Origin: Haplomitrium mnioides
Lineage: Eukaryota > Marchantiophyta > Haplomitriopsida > Calobryales
Assembly: GCA_049999725.1 (NCBI GenBank)
Contig: JBNGIS010039022.1
Location: 41,161 to 75,105 of the forward strand
DNA: 33,945 bases
Direction of reading: 5' to 3'
This document shows, in pieces, positions 1 to 9,422 of the stretch (position 1 is its first letter; the number at the start of each line of letters is the position of its first letter). Below the pieces are notes generated by a model. The model had not been told where the DNA came from and searched no databases. It saw nothing but the letters and a program-made list of their open reading frames with translations. The translations under genes were made by a program, and so were the position numbers.

Positions 1-530
1 TTGCTGAAACAACCAAAAACAAAACCAAAAAACTCATGTACTTTTTGTTTTTAAAAATTAATCTTGTTTTTTATGTTTTTTGATATGAAAAATCACAATT
101 TTTTCTAAAAAGAAAAAGTTCCTGTTCTGAGTAGCCTGTTCTTGGTTCAAATTAACAACTGTTCCAAACGCACATGGACTCAAATATCCCTGCTAGCTTT
201 GACTCGAGAGTCCATGCGCACATGGACTCAGAACTCCCCATGCCTATGGACTTCTTCACAACAAAATAATGTTAGAAATTTAAAAAAAAAAGTTTTCTTA
301 TCTTACCTCACCATTATAAAGAGCTAATTGCAGATGCTTGGTGAAGATGTCTCGTAGCTTCATGTCCTTGAAGTAGAATTTCTTTCTTGAGGTTTTGAAG
401 AAAGTAGTTGATGTTTTAAACTACAAGCAGCCCTATGTGAACTTTGTGCCTCTCTTGAATCATGGTTACTTGGACCAAAAGGCTAACATTGAATTTTCAC
501 CTTCACCGACAAAAACGTAAAGGTGATAGT
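1..530 (+). pseudogene. Old flanking sequence with a coding-like remnant
   Basis: Positions 1-165 are AT-rich and resemble 23974-24138 (shared run of poly-T blocks, then AAAGTTCYTGTTYTGAGTAGC), so they belong to a repeat family. Bases 165-257 hold three palindromic units of the ATGCGCACATGGACT type. Positions 389-520 are open for 43 codons in one frame (starts EVLKKVVDVLNYKQPY, ends SPSPTKT, then TAA). The composition looks like real protein, and it appears to continue with a 1-bp frame change beyond the gypsy element at 9991-10101. I do not recognise the family. No start codon or splice site can be assigned with confidence. Confidence 0.4.
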
Positions 531-535
531 CCAGG
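531..535. repeat. Target site duplication CCAGG (left)
   Basis: CCAGG directly precedes the 5' LTR and is repeated exactly at 9991-9995 after the 3' LTR. This is the 5-bp duplication expected from LTR-retrotransposon integration. Confidence 0.95.
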
Positions 536-1103
536 TGTAAGGATCACTAACTTTAGTAAGCCATAGATAAAAATAATGTCAACTATATCTAGAAATCTAT
601 TACTAAGTTAGAGTAGCAAAAAGAAATTGCTATTATAGAGAGATGGACTTGTGGCACAAGGAGAGAAAGTCAACGAATTAAAGTGAAAGAGAGAGTCTAG
701 ATAGACTACTTTAGAAGAGGAGAAAGACATGTGACAAGTGGAGAATTAAAGTAAAGAGAAGGTTCTAAAGATAAGGACATGTGGTAAAAGGAGAACTAAA
801 CAGATGGAAGGTTTCAAGGATAAAGACATGTGGCAAAAGGAGAACAAAAGTAAATGGTGGTCCAATTATAGTGAGAGAGAAAAGAGGGGTCCAATTAGAA
901 GAGGATAGAAAAGAAACCAATGGAGTTCCTCCACCTATGTAAGCAAAGTGCTTTCTCTCAAGTATATAAAGAAAGGAGAGTGCATTGTTTGGCATCTCTT
1001 ACCTTGTGGGTTTTCCAAGTTCTTTGTGTGCTTCTCTTGTGCTAACTTGTATGTGTTGTATTTGTACTAACTTATGTGTGTAATGTGGGTGTGTAGTGTT
1101 GCA
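536..1103 (+). repeat. 5' LTR of gypsy element
   Basis: Begins TGTAAGGATCAC and ends GTGTTGCA. It matches 9423-9990 along its full 568 bp without obvious gaps. A TATA-like AGTATATAAAG at about 960-970 lies 130-140 bp before the LTR end and is a plausible core promoter. The body is purine-rich, with repeated blocks of the type AAGGACATGTGGYAAAAGGAGAAC (for example near 773 and 823). Confidence 0.93.
955..975 (+). promoter_or_regulatory. Candidate TATA box of the gypsy LTR
   Basis: CAAGTATATAAAGAAAGG lies in the 5' LTR and is conserved at the equivalent place in the 3' LTR (near 9846-9860). Position and sequence fit an LTR core promoter. No transcript evidence is available here. Confidence 0.5.
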
Positions 1104-1104
1104 A

Positions 1105-1121
1105 TAGTATCAGAGTTTGGT
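1105..1121 (+). other. Primer binding site, initiator tRNA-Met type
   Basis: One base after the LTR the sequence reads TAGTATCAGAG, close to the canonical TGGTATCAGAGC complement of the 3' end of plant initiator tRNA-Met, with one substitution in the leading TGG. This primer is usual for chromoviruses. Confidence 0.75.
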
Positions 1122-1306
1122 CTTCTCTAAAGAGTGTGGATTACCCCTCTTTGGAGAAGTACTTAAAACCTTTTGGAGTAGTGGAATCTCTACTTTGCAT
1201 TGACTCTACTAGAGTCAAACTTTCAAGTTTTCATGAATAAAAGATAGTGGATATCCCATCTTTTATAAATGAAGATGAGAAGTTTGACTTGATGTCATAG
1301 TAGCCA

Positions 1307-1704
1307 ATGGATAGAGGAGCATTTGTACCTCCTAGAATTTCTCTATTAAATTCTTTTAACATTTGTGTGTTTAATATTGACAAACATTTCTTTTGTCAAT
1401 TTCTAGTGTATAACTTTGGTGATGACTTTATGGTTTTTGTGATGGAATCTAGAGAGCCTGTTATATTACCTGTGGTAAATTATGGTGTTACATGGGAGTG
1501 TTTTATTTATATTTTATGGTAGAAAGAAAAATAGATTTGAACCAAACTCCTCTAGAAGAATTCAACTCCAAATGTCATATTTCTATTAGAGTAACGTCTA
1601 AACAAATGCAGCGAGATTTTCTTGTTCGTAAGTTTGGAGAGAGGTTTTGTAATGCGATGTTAGCATCCACTAAACCTTTTATTTTACCTATTCTTCACAA
1701 CTAG
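1307..1704 (+). pseudogene. Leader region with two diverged copies of a ~45-residue coding motif
   Basis: Two short open frames, 1307-1522 (71 codons) and 1492-1704 (70 codons), lie between the primer site and gag. Their peptides resemble each other. One contains FLVYNFGDDF...REPVILPVVN and the other FLVRKFGERF...TKPFILPILH, so the leader seems to hold a tandem duplication of an ancient coding unit, now in different frames. The spacing between repeats is about 220 bp. I do not recognise the motif. It is not a standard gag or pol domain, and it may be a captured host sequence. Translation of either frame is uncertain. Confidence 0.4.
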
Positions 1705-1760
1705 AATGCTTGTATATTTGTTTTTGTATAAGTTAGAGAGTTAGACAGTAAGGGAACAAT

Positions 1761-1955
1761 ATGGATGCTAACTCTAATAGTCTTGAAGAAGGAGTGTGGA
1801 TGATGGCAAAGTTGGGAGAGCTTCAAGCAACTCTTATAGCAACCCAACAACAAACCAACATGTTGATGGCAGAAATGGTGAAAATGCGATTACAACAAGA
1901 AAGTGGAGAAGGAAGTCGAGAGACACTACTTCAGAAAATGAGCAAGTCATGCAAG
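1761..1955 (+). pseudogene. gag: gag N-terminal part (gypsy), cut by insertion
   Basis: ATG at 1761 opens a frame that is read for 65 codons before the nested insertion. The peptide is rich in Q, E, M and K with heptad-like spacing (MMAKLGELQATLIATQQQTN), compatible with the coiled-coil N-terminus common in plant chromovirus Gag. After removing the insertion and one GCAAG copy the frame reads on for about 18 codons, then meets a stop at about 5307. The next part of Gag is therefore frameshifted as well as interrupted. Confidence 0.65.
1951..1955. repeat. Target site duplication GCAAG (left)
   Basis: GCAAG immediately before the inserted TGTCAGCC end. The identical pentamer follows the other end at 5237-5241. 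Confidence 0.9.
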
Positions 1956-2018
1956 TGTCAGCCCTCTGGTCGGAGCCTTAACTCTTTTCCGACAGAGTTT
2001 CCCCCGATTAAGGGCTGA
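1956..2018. repeat. Inverted repeat at the left end of the insertion
   Basis: TGTCAGCCCT at the terminus is complementary to AGGGCTGAC at about 2009-2017, so the first ~60 bases can fold back on themselves. The same octamer is also inverted at the far end (5229-5236). Confidence 0.55.
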
Positions 2019-3904
2019 CTTAGTGTTTCGGGACCTTTTATGGGAGGGGCTTTGCACTGAATGGACCCCAACTTTTGCTTACCAGACAAGAATGACTGCA
2101 CAACACTCAACAAGACCCAAGCACAACACCCAAGTGCACACCTCCAATGCCCACAGATGCTGGTCACACCCTTTCTTTAGGCCTTAACCTCGAAAGGTGC
2201 CACTTGGAAGACAAGGGATGATGGAACAGAGCATCCGATTCTTGGCTGCAGTGGTCTCTTGGAGAGCCCTGGTTGATTCGTGGTTGCCTCACAGTCTTGG
2301 CCACTAGCTCGCGATTGCTTCAACAACCCACCTGCTCATACACATCCATTTCCTCAAGCCACCCACGAATAGACTGTAATGCTGCTGAACCACTTTGTCA
2401 TATAATTCTGGAATCCAGAACTGGACCCAATCACTTTGTTATACAAAAAGGAACCAGGTCCCAGTATCCAATTATCACACTACAATGTGGTTTGTCCTGA
2501 CTTCCCCGGCCCAGGGTGTCCTCAGGATTGGACCAATGAAATGTAGACCTCTTAAAACTAAGAACTGCACAAAGCTACAAACCGAACACAACTCTAACAA
2601 CACATGTAAACACAAAGACACTGGTACTATCAACAATACAATCCACGCTGTCCTGCCAACAATGCAATCTTCTTTCACCCTTCAAGAACTGATCTTTTCT
2701 CTCAATCCTCCTTTAGCTCTCATCAGCAACTCCAGTTCTCCACCAATCCTTCAGCCATCCACTCTCAGTCAGATAGTTTTTCAACTTCCCTCGCGAGAAG
2801 CCCTGAATTTACTTCCTCAGGCTCGGAAGAGTATTTCTTTAACTTCCACCTCTGGAAGACAGTCCTCTCGACTGCTGGCCACCCACTCCACCTTGAGCTT
2901 CGACTGGATATTCTATGCAGCACGTAGGCACTAACACAGCCACTCCTCTCTTCACTCCACTTGAGATTTCTGACCAAAAACGCCCCCAAGCGCCCTTAGG
3001 ATTGATGCTCCTGCACAGACGATGCTAAGACGACCCCAAGACCCCCCTTGGCAGCCTCTCACAAATTCAAGACCGAAAGAATTCCCCCTCAACTTCAAGT
3101 GGCGATCCACCTCCAAATGCTGGTCCACCAGTGCGACGAGTCCACCTGGATCGTCTGAGACTCTAGAGCTCCACGCTCAGCGATTCTCAGCGCCCCTCCA
3201 ATCCACCTCCACCCCCGCTGATCCCCCTGCACGAGTCCACTCCCACACTTGAATCTTGGCTGGAAATCTCTCCTCTCTCCCTCGCTGCCTCCTCCTCTTC
3301 GAGTTCCTCTCAAAACTCAACTTTGCATGAACAACAACCCCCAGCACATTGCATCTATCCCAGGTATACTCCCCCTGCAGGCGCGCGTCACTCCCCAACC
3401 AATTCTTGATCTTGATCAAGATCGCATTTTTCCTCCTCATAGGACTTGGTCGTTTTTCTCGTTGGCCTCTGTTTCTTGACCAGCTGACACCTGGTAGTCA
3501 GCCCGCGTTTCATGGGTATCAGCTGAAGCCTTCAGAAGAGGATTTTTGGAGAAGGCACGGTTGAACTCTGCCTTCGACTCGTAGTGCTCTCCATTAAGGA
3601 TTTTTGACCAGACTCGCCTCGCCGCAGGACGTATCAGCAATCCCGTAGCAATCCCGATTGGAGTCCTTCGAAGTATCTTGTTGAGCGCAGACTAGAAGCT
3701 TGGTCGAAGGGATTTTTCCCGCAGAGCAACTCGAAGGAATTCATTCAGAGAAGATTGGATTCGCAGCAGAAGGGTTACCCGATGCAATCCCGCGGCTGAT
3801 TCGTAAGTTTTCATCAAATCTCTTCATTGTGTTGCCCTCGATATCGCCCGCAGACCCTCGAAGCCGCCGTGCTTCCGCAAGCGCTCGCGGACACTCATAA
3901 GACC

Positions 3905-4265
3905 CCACGTCATCTGCAATTTTCCTCGTTACCTCGCCGTCGTTCTCGCCACCGTTCTCGGACCCTCGCCATCGCTATCGGACCCTTACCGTTGTTCGTG
4001 GACCCTCACCATTGTTCTTTGGAACCCCGCCACGTCATCTGCAGCCGCGCCGTCCGATGCCGCCCCGGAAAGGGATAGGCGGACCGTCGCCTTGACCGGA
4101 CTCCGAAGTTGACTTGCAAGGACCGTCTTCTATAGATGCCACGTCATCCGTGAAATAGTTCCCTCGTTGAGTAAGAACGTTACCTGTTGTCACCGTTTCG
4201 ACACCCGTTCGCAATAAGAACTGAGACTCCCCTCGCTTAACTTATCCTTTCGCTTGATATAAGAA
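3905..4265 (+). promoter_or_regulatory. Clustered CCACGTCA boxes and possible TATA inside the solo LTR
   Basis: CCACGTCA occurs at 3905-3912, 4030-4037 and 4139-4146, with a variant CCACGTCG at 4556-4563. ACGT-core sites of this kind are typical bZIP targets (TGACGTGG on the other strand). A TATA-like CTTGATATAAGAAC lies at about 4253-4266, downstream of the three perfect boxes. The cluster suggests an LTR U3 promoter read on the plus strand. The regulator is inferred from motif type only. Confidence 0.4.
3948..4022 (+). repeat. Degenerate short tandem repeat GGACCCTCRCCATYG
   Basis: Units of about 27 bp built on TCGGACCCTCGCCATCG, GGACCCTTACCGTTGTTCG and GGACCCTCACCATTGTTC follow one another. 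They are imperfect and GC-rich and lie just upstream of the second CCACGTCA box. Confidence 0.5.
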
Positions 4266-5050
4266 CTATAGGGAGTTCTCTTTTGATCCCTTTCGAACTT
4301 TCATTTTCGCCCCGTCGAACTTTCGTCCTCTCCATTTTCGGAACTGCGCTATGTCACCCTTTCGGCTGCTGGTCCCTCACTTCTGCCTCTGGTCGGATCG
4401 TCACTTCATCGCCTTTTCGCCATTTTCTCATCTTCTTCTGGCTATACCCTGGTAAGTGGGGAGCCCACATAGGAAGGCTGATCGGATCTCCATTAACTAG
4501 GGATCCCCATGTAGGGAGGTGTATCCCGTCGAACCCTTCGGACCCGTAAGAGTTGCCACGTCGTCCGTCGGATTCCTCGGAGTGCGGTGGGCTGCCACGT
4601 TTCCGCAGCGCTCCACGGAATCCTCAGGACTGCGGTCGTTGGATAACTTCCCGAGGGTCGTTCTTCCTCAGTTCTGCCCCATTCTCTTCGATTCAAGTTG
4701 GACTAGGATTGCCTCGAGCTCTTCTCTCTATCAAGATGTTGAAGCCACCAATGGTCGCAAATTGAGGATGCAGTGGTCCAAACTGTTGGCTGCTCCGTTC
4801 TGCATCCCGACTTTCACCCCCTCGCCTTCATCTCCTGTACTTCTCCCGTGGATTCCTCCTCGATTGTGGCTGGCTCCTTTCCCTGATCTCCCTCTCACAT
4901 CGGCTTGATTCTTCTTGCTCCTCCTCGTCAGCCCTGCCTCTGTCCCGTTGCTGCAAGTTCCTTTGATCCTCCTGCTAGCCCTCTTGCCTGACTCCTCTGG
5001 ATTCCACAGGGCTCCCCCTTGCATTTGCAGGATCAATAATATTCATTGGG

Positions 5051-5100
5051 GAAAGCAGAAAAGAAAGGAAGAGAAGGGAAAGGAGGGAGAGGAGAGGGGT
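5051..5100 (+). repeat. Purine-rich tract near the right end of the insertion
   Basis: About 50 bases almost entirely of A and G (GAAAGCAGAAAAGAAAGGAA... through GGAGAGGGG). It resembles an extended polypurine tract, but no LTR start follows it, so its role is unclear. Confidence 0.4.
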
Positions 5101-5236
5101 GCAGGATTGGCATAACAACAATAACACAACAAAATGTAGTACAATGCAAAAGGCTAACACAAACAGAAAGAATTAACTCGGCTAGAGGCTCAGCAATCAC
5201 AAAGAAAAGAAAAAACTCAGGCACACCCGGCTGACA

Positions 5237-5241
5237 GCAAG
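5237..5241. repeat. Target site duplication GCAAG (right)
   Basis: Exact repeat of 1951-1955, directly after GGCTGACA. Confidence 0.9.
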
Positions 5242-5940
5242 GTAGAGCCTTATGGAGGAAGTTGCACAGTTGACATCGTAGAAGGATGGGTCTATTAAAT
5301 GGAAGTTCATATGTCATATTATCTAAATGCTTCAAATTTAGAGAAAGGATTGTTTGCAAGACCATTTTTAGCCGAGTATGCATAATTATGGCTACAAGGT
5401 TGGGAGCGATAGAAAAATACACGAGGAGAACAAGTTTTGTGGAGCAGTTTAAAAGAAGGTTTGCTTCAAAATTTTAAAGTGGTAGATTCTATATTGACTG
5501 CAAGAACAAAGCTTTGGGAGTTGGAGCAGCAAAGAAGCGTTGCAAGATATATTGAGGAATTTCGAAGCTTGCAAGTTCAAATCAAAGATATGAGTCCAGC
5601 GGAGGCCCTTGACAAATTTTTGTAAGGGTTGAAAAGAAAGATTAGAGGAGAAGTTATGATGCGCAACCCAAAAGACGTAAATGAAGCCATTTCATTTGTT
5701 CAAAGAATTGAAGAGACACTAGGAATTAAGCAAAATGGAGGAAACTATGACCCCACGCCTATGGAGTTAGGAAATATGAGAAGAAGAGAATTTCATCGCC
5801 TAAATCACCAACAAGAAGGACCACAAAATACTAATGAAAGGAGCATGGATGATCGATGAGAAACTCGAACATGCTACAGTTGTCGTCAAGTAGGGCACAT
5901 TGCACCAAATTGTAGAGCAGTACGGCACAATCAAAGGTGA
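5242..5940 (+). pseudogene. gag: gag core and CCHC zinc knuckle (gypsy), decayed
   Basis: The retrotransposon Gag domain is visible in pieces. Positions 5286-5474 are in one frame (ends FVEQFKRRFASKF). From 5437 another frame carries WSSLKEGLLQNFKVV then LWELEQQRSVARYIEEF, the usual W...L...F and S-V-xx-Y-xx-E-F signature. An in-frame stop lies at 5623-5625 between DKFL and GLKRKI (canonically FL-GL), and another at 5857-5859. Beyond it a perfect CX2CX4HX4C knuckle (CYSCRQVGHIAPNC) lies at 5872-5913. Gag packages element RNA into virus-like particles in the cytoplasm. This copy cannot produce an uninterrupted product. Confidence 0.85.
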
Positions 5941-6084
5941 GTGTTTCGGTGGCCTCTTCACAACATCAAAAATAAAGGAGATGAAGAATGTTAGGGAAAC
6001 GATAGGCACCAGTAAAAAAAAACCTCGTCGTTTTGTTGGATGAAGAAGAAGGGCAAGGAAAGTATCTACTATATAGAAAAACAA

Positions 6085-6450
6085 AAAAATGGAGGGTTAA
6101 TTGTAGGTGATGGATGGATAGAAGGATCTGCAATAAGAGTTTTGGTGGACTCTAGAGTCAAAGAAAATTACTAATCACGAGCGATAGCATTGAAGTTGAA
6201 GTTGCCTCTTGAAAAAGAAGAGCACAAAGTGGTGGAAATAGCAAATGGCCAAAGCGAGTCTATCGAACGACTATCTCAAGGTATAGCTTTACACATGGGT
6301 AACTATAAAGAGATGTTGGAGTGGAAGATCATATTGGTAAGATATGACGCTATTCTTGGAACGAAGTAGTTACGAAGATATAATCCGCAAGTCGATTGGA
6401 GAAAGAAGACACTCACAACATCTCAATGGAAGATTTAGGGAGATTGAGTA
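6085..6450 (+). pseudogene. pol: Aspartic protease (gypsy pol), decayed
   Basis: One frame reads IRVLVDSRVKENY, a stop, then SRAIALKLKLPL, and later YDAILGTK followed by a stop and NPQVDW. These correspond to the retropepsin active-site region (normally DSGA/DTGA followed by N-F-I) and the ILG-M-x-W-L segment. The active-site glycine is replaced by arginine (DSR, aspartate codon at 6148-6150), and stops replace conserved residues. Such proteases release the Gag and Pol proteins, and this one should be inactive. Confidence 0.75.
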
Positions 6451-6566
6451 TGATCTCATTCAAGACACCTACCCCTTTATGTGACTGGAGCAAAGGCAAT
6501 CAAAAAGCAAGATATGGTGTTTCTATGACTCATACGTAATCTCACTATTAACAAGAAGGACTATAT

Positions 6567-7300
6567 GTGATTTCACATGAATTTCAAGGTGTTTTGAAGG
6601 AGTTTGATGACATTTTTCCTAATGATTTCCCAGTGGGTTTGCCTCCTAAACGATGCATTGATCACAAGATTGAGGTCATTCTAGCAAGTATTCTACCGTG
6701 CAAAGTACCATATCGTTTGCCTCCTTATGAACTGGAAAAATTCAAGTCTCAGATTATAGAATTGTTGGAAAAAGGATTCATTCAACCAAGCATTTCTTCT
6801 TATGGTGCACCAGTATTATTTGTCAAAAAGAAAGATGGGACTATGAGGATGTGCATTGACTATCGAGCACTCAATCAACAAATGGTGAAAAATAAATATC
6901 CATTGCCAAGGATGGATGATTTATTTGATCAACTTCAAGGAGCAAATTACTTTACAAAATTGGACTTGAGAAGCAGATAGAATCAAATCTGAATCGCAGA
7001 AGATGATGTGCAAAAAACAACGTTTCTAAGTCAATATGAGCATTTTGAATATCTTGTTATGCCTTTTGGATTAACCAATGTTCTTGCAACATTATGGGTC
7101 TTATGAATAATATTTTTTGATCTTATTTGAATAAGTTTGTTATTGTCTTTTTGGATGATATTCTCATTTACAACAAGAGTCTTCAAGAGCATCAACAACA
7201 TCTTCGTACAATATTAAAGGTACTTTGGAACCACAAGCCATATGTGAAGATGTCCAAATGTGAAATTGGAAAAAGGAGGTTGACTACCTAAGTGCATCAA
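6567..7300 (+). pseudogene. pol: Reverse transcriptase (gypsy pol), decayed
   Basis: The open stretch 6567-6980 contains the classical Ty3/gypsy RT start: [17 protein letters not shown], then [59 protein letters not shown] and FTKLDLRS. It stops at 6978 just before the Gly-Tyr of motif A. Downstream fragments in the same frame give FEYLVMPFGLTN. After a frame change near 7095 the catalytic block reads VFLDDILIYNKS (FLDD at 7148-7159). The catalytic aspartates are therefore still present, but at least one stop and one or two indels break the frame. Confidence 0.92.
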
Positions 7301-7380
7301 GAATCCAAGTTATGGATGAGAAGATGGAAGCAATTCAGAAGTGAGAAGCTCCTAGTGATCAAACACAACTAAGGGAATTC

Positions 7381-7925
7381 TTGGGGCTAATCGAGTTTTA
7401 TCGTCGATTTGTGAATGGTTTTACACAAATAGAAGAACCATTAACAAACTTGCTCAAGAAAAGTCACACATGGTCATGGAGAGCTGCAGAAGAGTTGGCA
7501 TTCCAAGCATTGAAGAAACCACTTCTTCATGCTTCTATTCTTAAATGGTATGATTCTAAACGACTAATCAAACTTTCGGTAGATGCATCAAGAAAGGCTA
7601 TTGGCGGAGTGTTGCAACAAGAATGGGAGGATAGTTGGTATCCTATTGCCTTCTTTTCTAGGAAGTTGAGCAACACTGAGCAAAACTATCACACTACGGA
7701 ACGGGAAGAATTGGCGATTGTGCTATCAACCAACATTAGAAGCCTTATCTAGGAGATAAAGAGTTTATTGTCGAAACTGACCATAAACCTCTAATCTATC
7801 TAGAAACTCAAAAGGAGCTCTCAAAATGACAAATTCGTTGGGCGGAAAGGCGACAACGGTTCCATATGAAGATAGTTTATATAGAAGGAAAACCACAAAT
7901 TTCAGATGCCTTGACCCGCATGCCT
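7381..7925 (+). pseudogene. pol: RT connection and RNase H (gypsy pol), decayed
   Basis: Frame 7381-7752 begins in the RT-RNase H connection (LIEFYRRFVNGFTQIEEPLTNLLKK in conserved form) and continues with LSVDASRKAIGGVLQQ, AFFSRKLSNTEQNYHTTERE and LAIV, the reverse-transcriptase-associated RNase H of gypsy elements. A frame change near 7745 is followed by FIVETDHKPLIYLETQ, a stop, then QIRWAERRQRFHMKIVYIEG and DALTRMPQL. RNase H removes the RNA strand during cDNA synthesis. The domain is complete in content but broken by at least two lesions. Confidence 0.9.
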
Positions 7926-8963
7926 CAACTCAACATCTTGTCAGAAATCACAATTCATCCTACTTGGTGGACGGAAATGTTGGCTACAATAAAAGTAGAT
8001 GAGGAGATTATTGCCGCACAACAAAAGAATCTATCAAAAGAGGTGAGAGGATTGATTTTCTTCCAAGGCAAGGCATGGGTTCCCAATAGTGTCAAGCTTT
8101 GCTCTAAGGTTTTGTATGAAGCACATGATTCGGCAATTGGTGGACATGTTGGAATTGAGAAAACTTTAGACAATCTTCAACAAGTCTATTATTGGCCTAA
8201 AGTGCATCAAGATGTGGAGACCTATGTTCGGAGTTGTTTGGCTTGTCAACAAAACAAAGCAACCAACCTTAAACATGGAGGTTTATTACAACCGTTGCCG
8301 ATCTCGAATCGGCGATGGAAACATGTGAGTATGGATATTGTGTGTGAGTTACCACATACTTCTACATGTTATGATGCTATTGTTGTTTTTGTGGATAAAC
8401 TTAGCAAAATAATTCATATTTGTCCGACTACCAAATCAGTGACAGCACTGGAGTTAGCACAAATTTATTTGGAAGTTGTCTACTCTCATCATGTTATCTC
8501 CAAAGTGATTATCTCCGACCGCGACACTCAATTAACCAGCGTGTTTTGGCGCACAATATTTGGTCTTCTCAAAATGAAACTGGCTATATCCATTGCCTAT
8601 CACCTTGAATCGAATGGTCAAACTGAACGGGCCAACCGCACCATTGAAGACATATTGCGGGCTTTTACTTTGGAAGAGCAAGAAGAATGGGTTTGGTTGC
8701 TATATCTTGTGGAGTTCTTTTACAATAACTCCATCAATAGCTCTACACGAGCCACACCTTTCTTTTTGATGTATGGTGAGCATCCAACTACTCTATCTAA
8801 TCTTCATCTTACATCGACCTCTAAGAGTTTAGTTGCCGATGATTTCCTCCATCGGCTACACCACGATATCCAACGTGCCAAGGAAAAAAACTTGAAGTCA
8901 CTTTTAATCGCCAAAAAAATATGTCGATGCTCATCTTCGCAAAGTGACCTTTGCCATAGGTGA
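7866..8963 (+). CDS. pol: Integrase core (gypsy pol), longest intact pol segment
   Basis: A 365-codon uninterrupted frame; the true polyprotein start lies far upstream, so its first ATG is arbitrary. It holds the end of RNase H (KIVYIEGKPQISDALTR), then the H2C2 zinc-binding region (His in EAHDS and GGHVG, Cys pair in SCLACQ), PLPISNRRWKHVSMDI and FVDKLSKIIHI. The catalytic residues are D in SMDI, D in IISDRD and E in GQTERANRT. The last two are separated by 35 residues, the D-D-35-E spacing of functional integrases. The segment YNNSINSSTRATPFFLMYGEHP is also canonical. Integrase inserts the cDNA into chromosomes. The frame ends at a 1-bp-type lesion around 8920-8960, before the GPY/F module. 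Confidence 0.93.
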   Translation: MKIVYIEGKPQISDALTRMPQLNILSEITIHPTWWTEMLATIKVDEEIIAAQQKNLSKEVRGLIFFQGKAWVPNSVKLCSKVLYEAHDSAIGGHVGIEKTLDNLQQVYYWPKVHQDVETYVRSCLACQQNKATNLKHGGLLQPLPISNRRWKHVSMDIVCELPHTSTCYDAIVVFVDKLSKIIHICPTTKSVTALELAQIYLEVVYSHHVISKVIISDRDTQLTSVFWRTIFGLLKMKLAISIAYHLESNGQTERANRTIEDILRAFTLEEQEEWVWLLYLVEFFYNNSINSSTRATPFFLMYGEHPTTLSNLHLTSTSKSLVADDFLHRLHHDIQRAKEKNLKSLLIAKKICRCSSSQSDLCHR

Positions 8964-9408
8964 CCAAGTATGGCTCTCTACATCCAATCTTCCTTTTCTT
9001 TGCTCTTGTAAGCTATATGCTTGCTTTATTGGACTATTTGCTATTTTTGCTCGTATTGGTAAAGTGGCTTGTCAACTTGTTTTGCCTCCTCACATGAAGA
9101 TTCATCCGGTCTTTCATGTCTCTTTATTACATGCTTTTGTCCTTCGCTCTACTACCTTCACTAGTACCCAAGAACCCTCTCCACTACTTGAGCTTATTGA
9201 TGGTCATGAGGAATTTGAGGTGGAACATCTCTTGAAGAAATGCACATGTCATCGAGGCCATCGTGAGATTGTAGAGTACTTGGTTCGTTGGAAAGGCTAC
9301 CTTCTTTATGAAGCTACTTAAAAGCCATTGGAGAATTTGGCCAATGCTTTTGCCATTGTTCACTCTTTTGAGAACTCTCTTACTCCCAACGAGGACGTTG
9401 CCTCTTAA
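8944..9408 (+). pseudogene. pol: Integrase C-terminus: GPY/F-like module and chromodomain
   Basis: This frame continues pol after a frameshift. VWLSTSNLPF, KLYACFIGLFAIFARIGKVA and LPPHMKIHPVFHVSLL form the GPY/F-like module (the GPF triad reads GLF). FEVEHLLKK, YLVRWKGYLLYEAT and NLANAFAIVHSFENS form a chromodomain at the extreme C-terminus, which defines chromoviruses and is thought to tether integration to marked histones. The Trp of the usual TWEP is replaced by a stop (9319-9321). The natural stop is at 9406-9408, touching the polypurine tract. Confidence 0.9.
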
Positions 9409-9422
9409 AAAGGGGGGAGGAT
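9407..9422 (+). other. Polypurine tract of gypsy element
   Basis: AAAAAGGGGGGAGGAT directly before the 3' LTR TGTAAC. This is the plus-strand primer site for cDNA synthesis. Confidence 0.9.

Larger units (their letters stand above)
1956..5236 (+). mobile_element. 3.3-kb insertion with TG...CA ends, probably a solo LTR of a large-LTR element
   Basis: The segment begins TGTCAGCC and ends GGCTGACA (a perfect 8-bp terminal inverted repeat starting TG and ending CA), and is flanked by exact 5-bp duplications of GCAAG. These are hallmarks of an LTR-element integration. I find no copy of its first bases farther inside and no gag, pol or integrase motif. It therefore does not look like an element with two LTRs, and a single recombined LTR of about 3.3 kb is the simplest reading. 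Its base composition is distinctly more GC-rich than the host gypsy element. It contains ACGT-core boxes, a possible TATA, short degenerate repeats near 3950-4020, and a purine-rich tract at 5051-5100. Open frames inside (for example 2395-2934) match nothing I know. Alternative: a non-autonomous element with unrecognised internal structure. Confidence 0.7.

Noticed and set aside
2395-2934. 179-codon open frame inside the 3.3-kb insertion
   Set aside because: Composition is rich in S, P, T, N and Q as expected of any frame in this C-rich stretch. There is no domain, and it lies in what looks like a solo LTR.
5051-5100. Purine tract as a polypurine tract of an LTR element inside the insertion
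   Set aside because: No sequence resembling the insertion start (TGTCAGCC) follows it, so no 3' LTR can be placed.
8420-8608. 62-codon frame overlapping the integrase
   Set aside because: Out-of-frame shadow of the well-supported integrase core.
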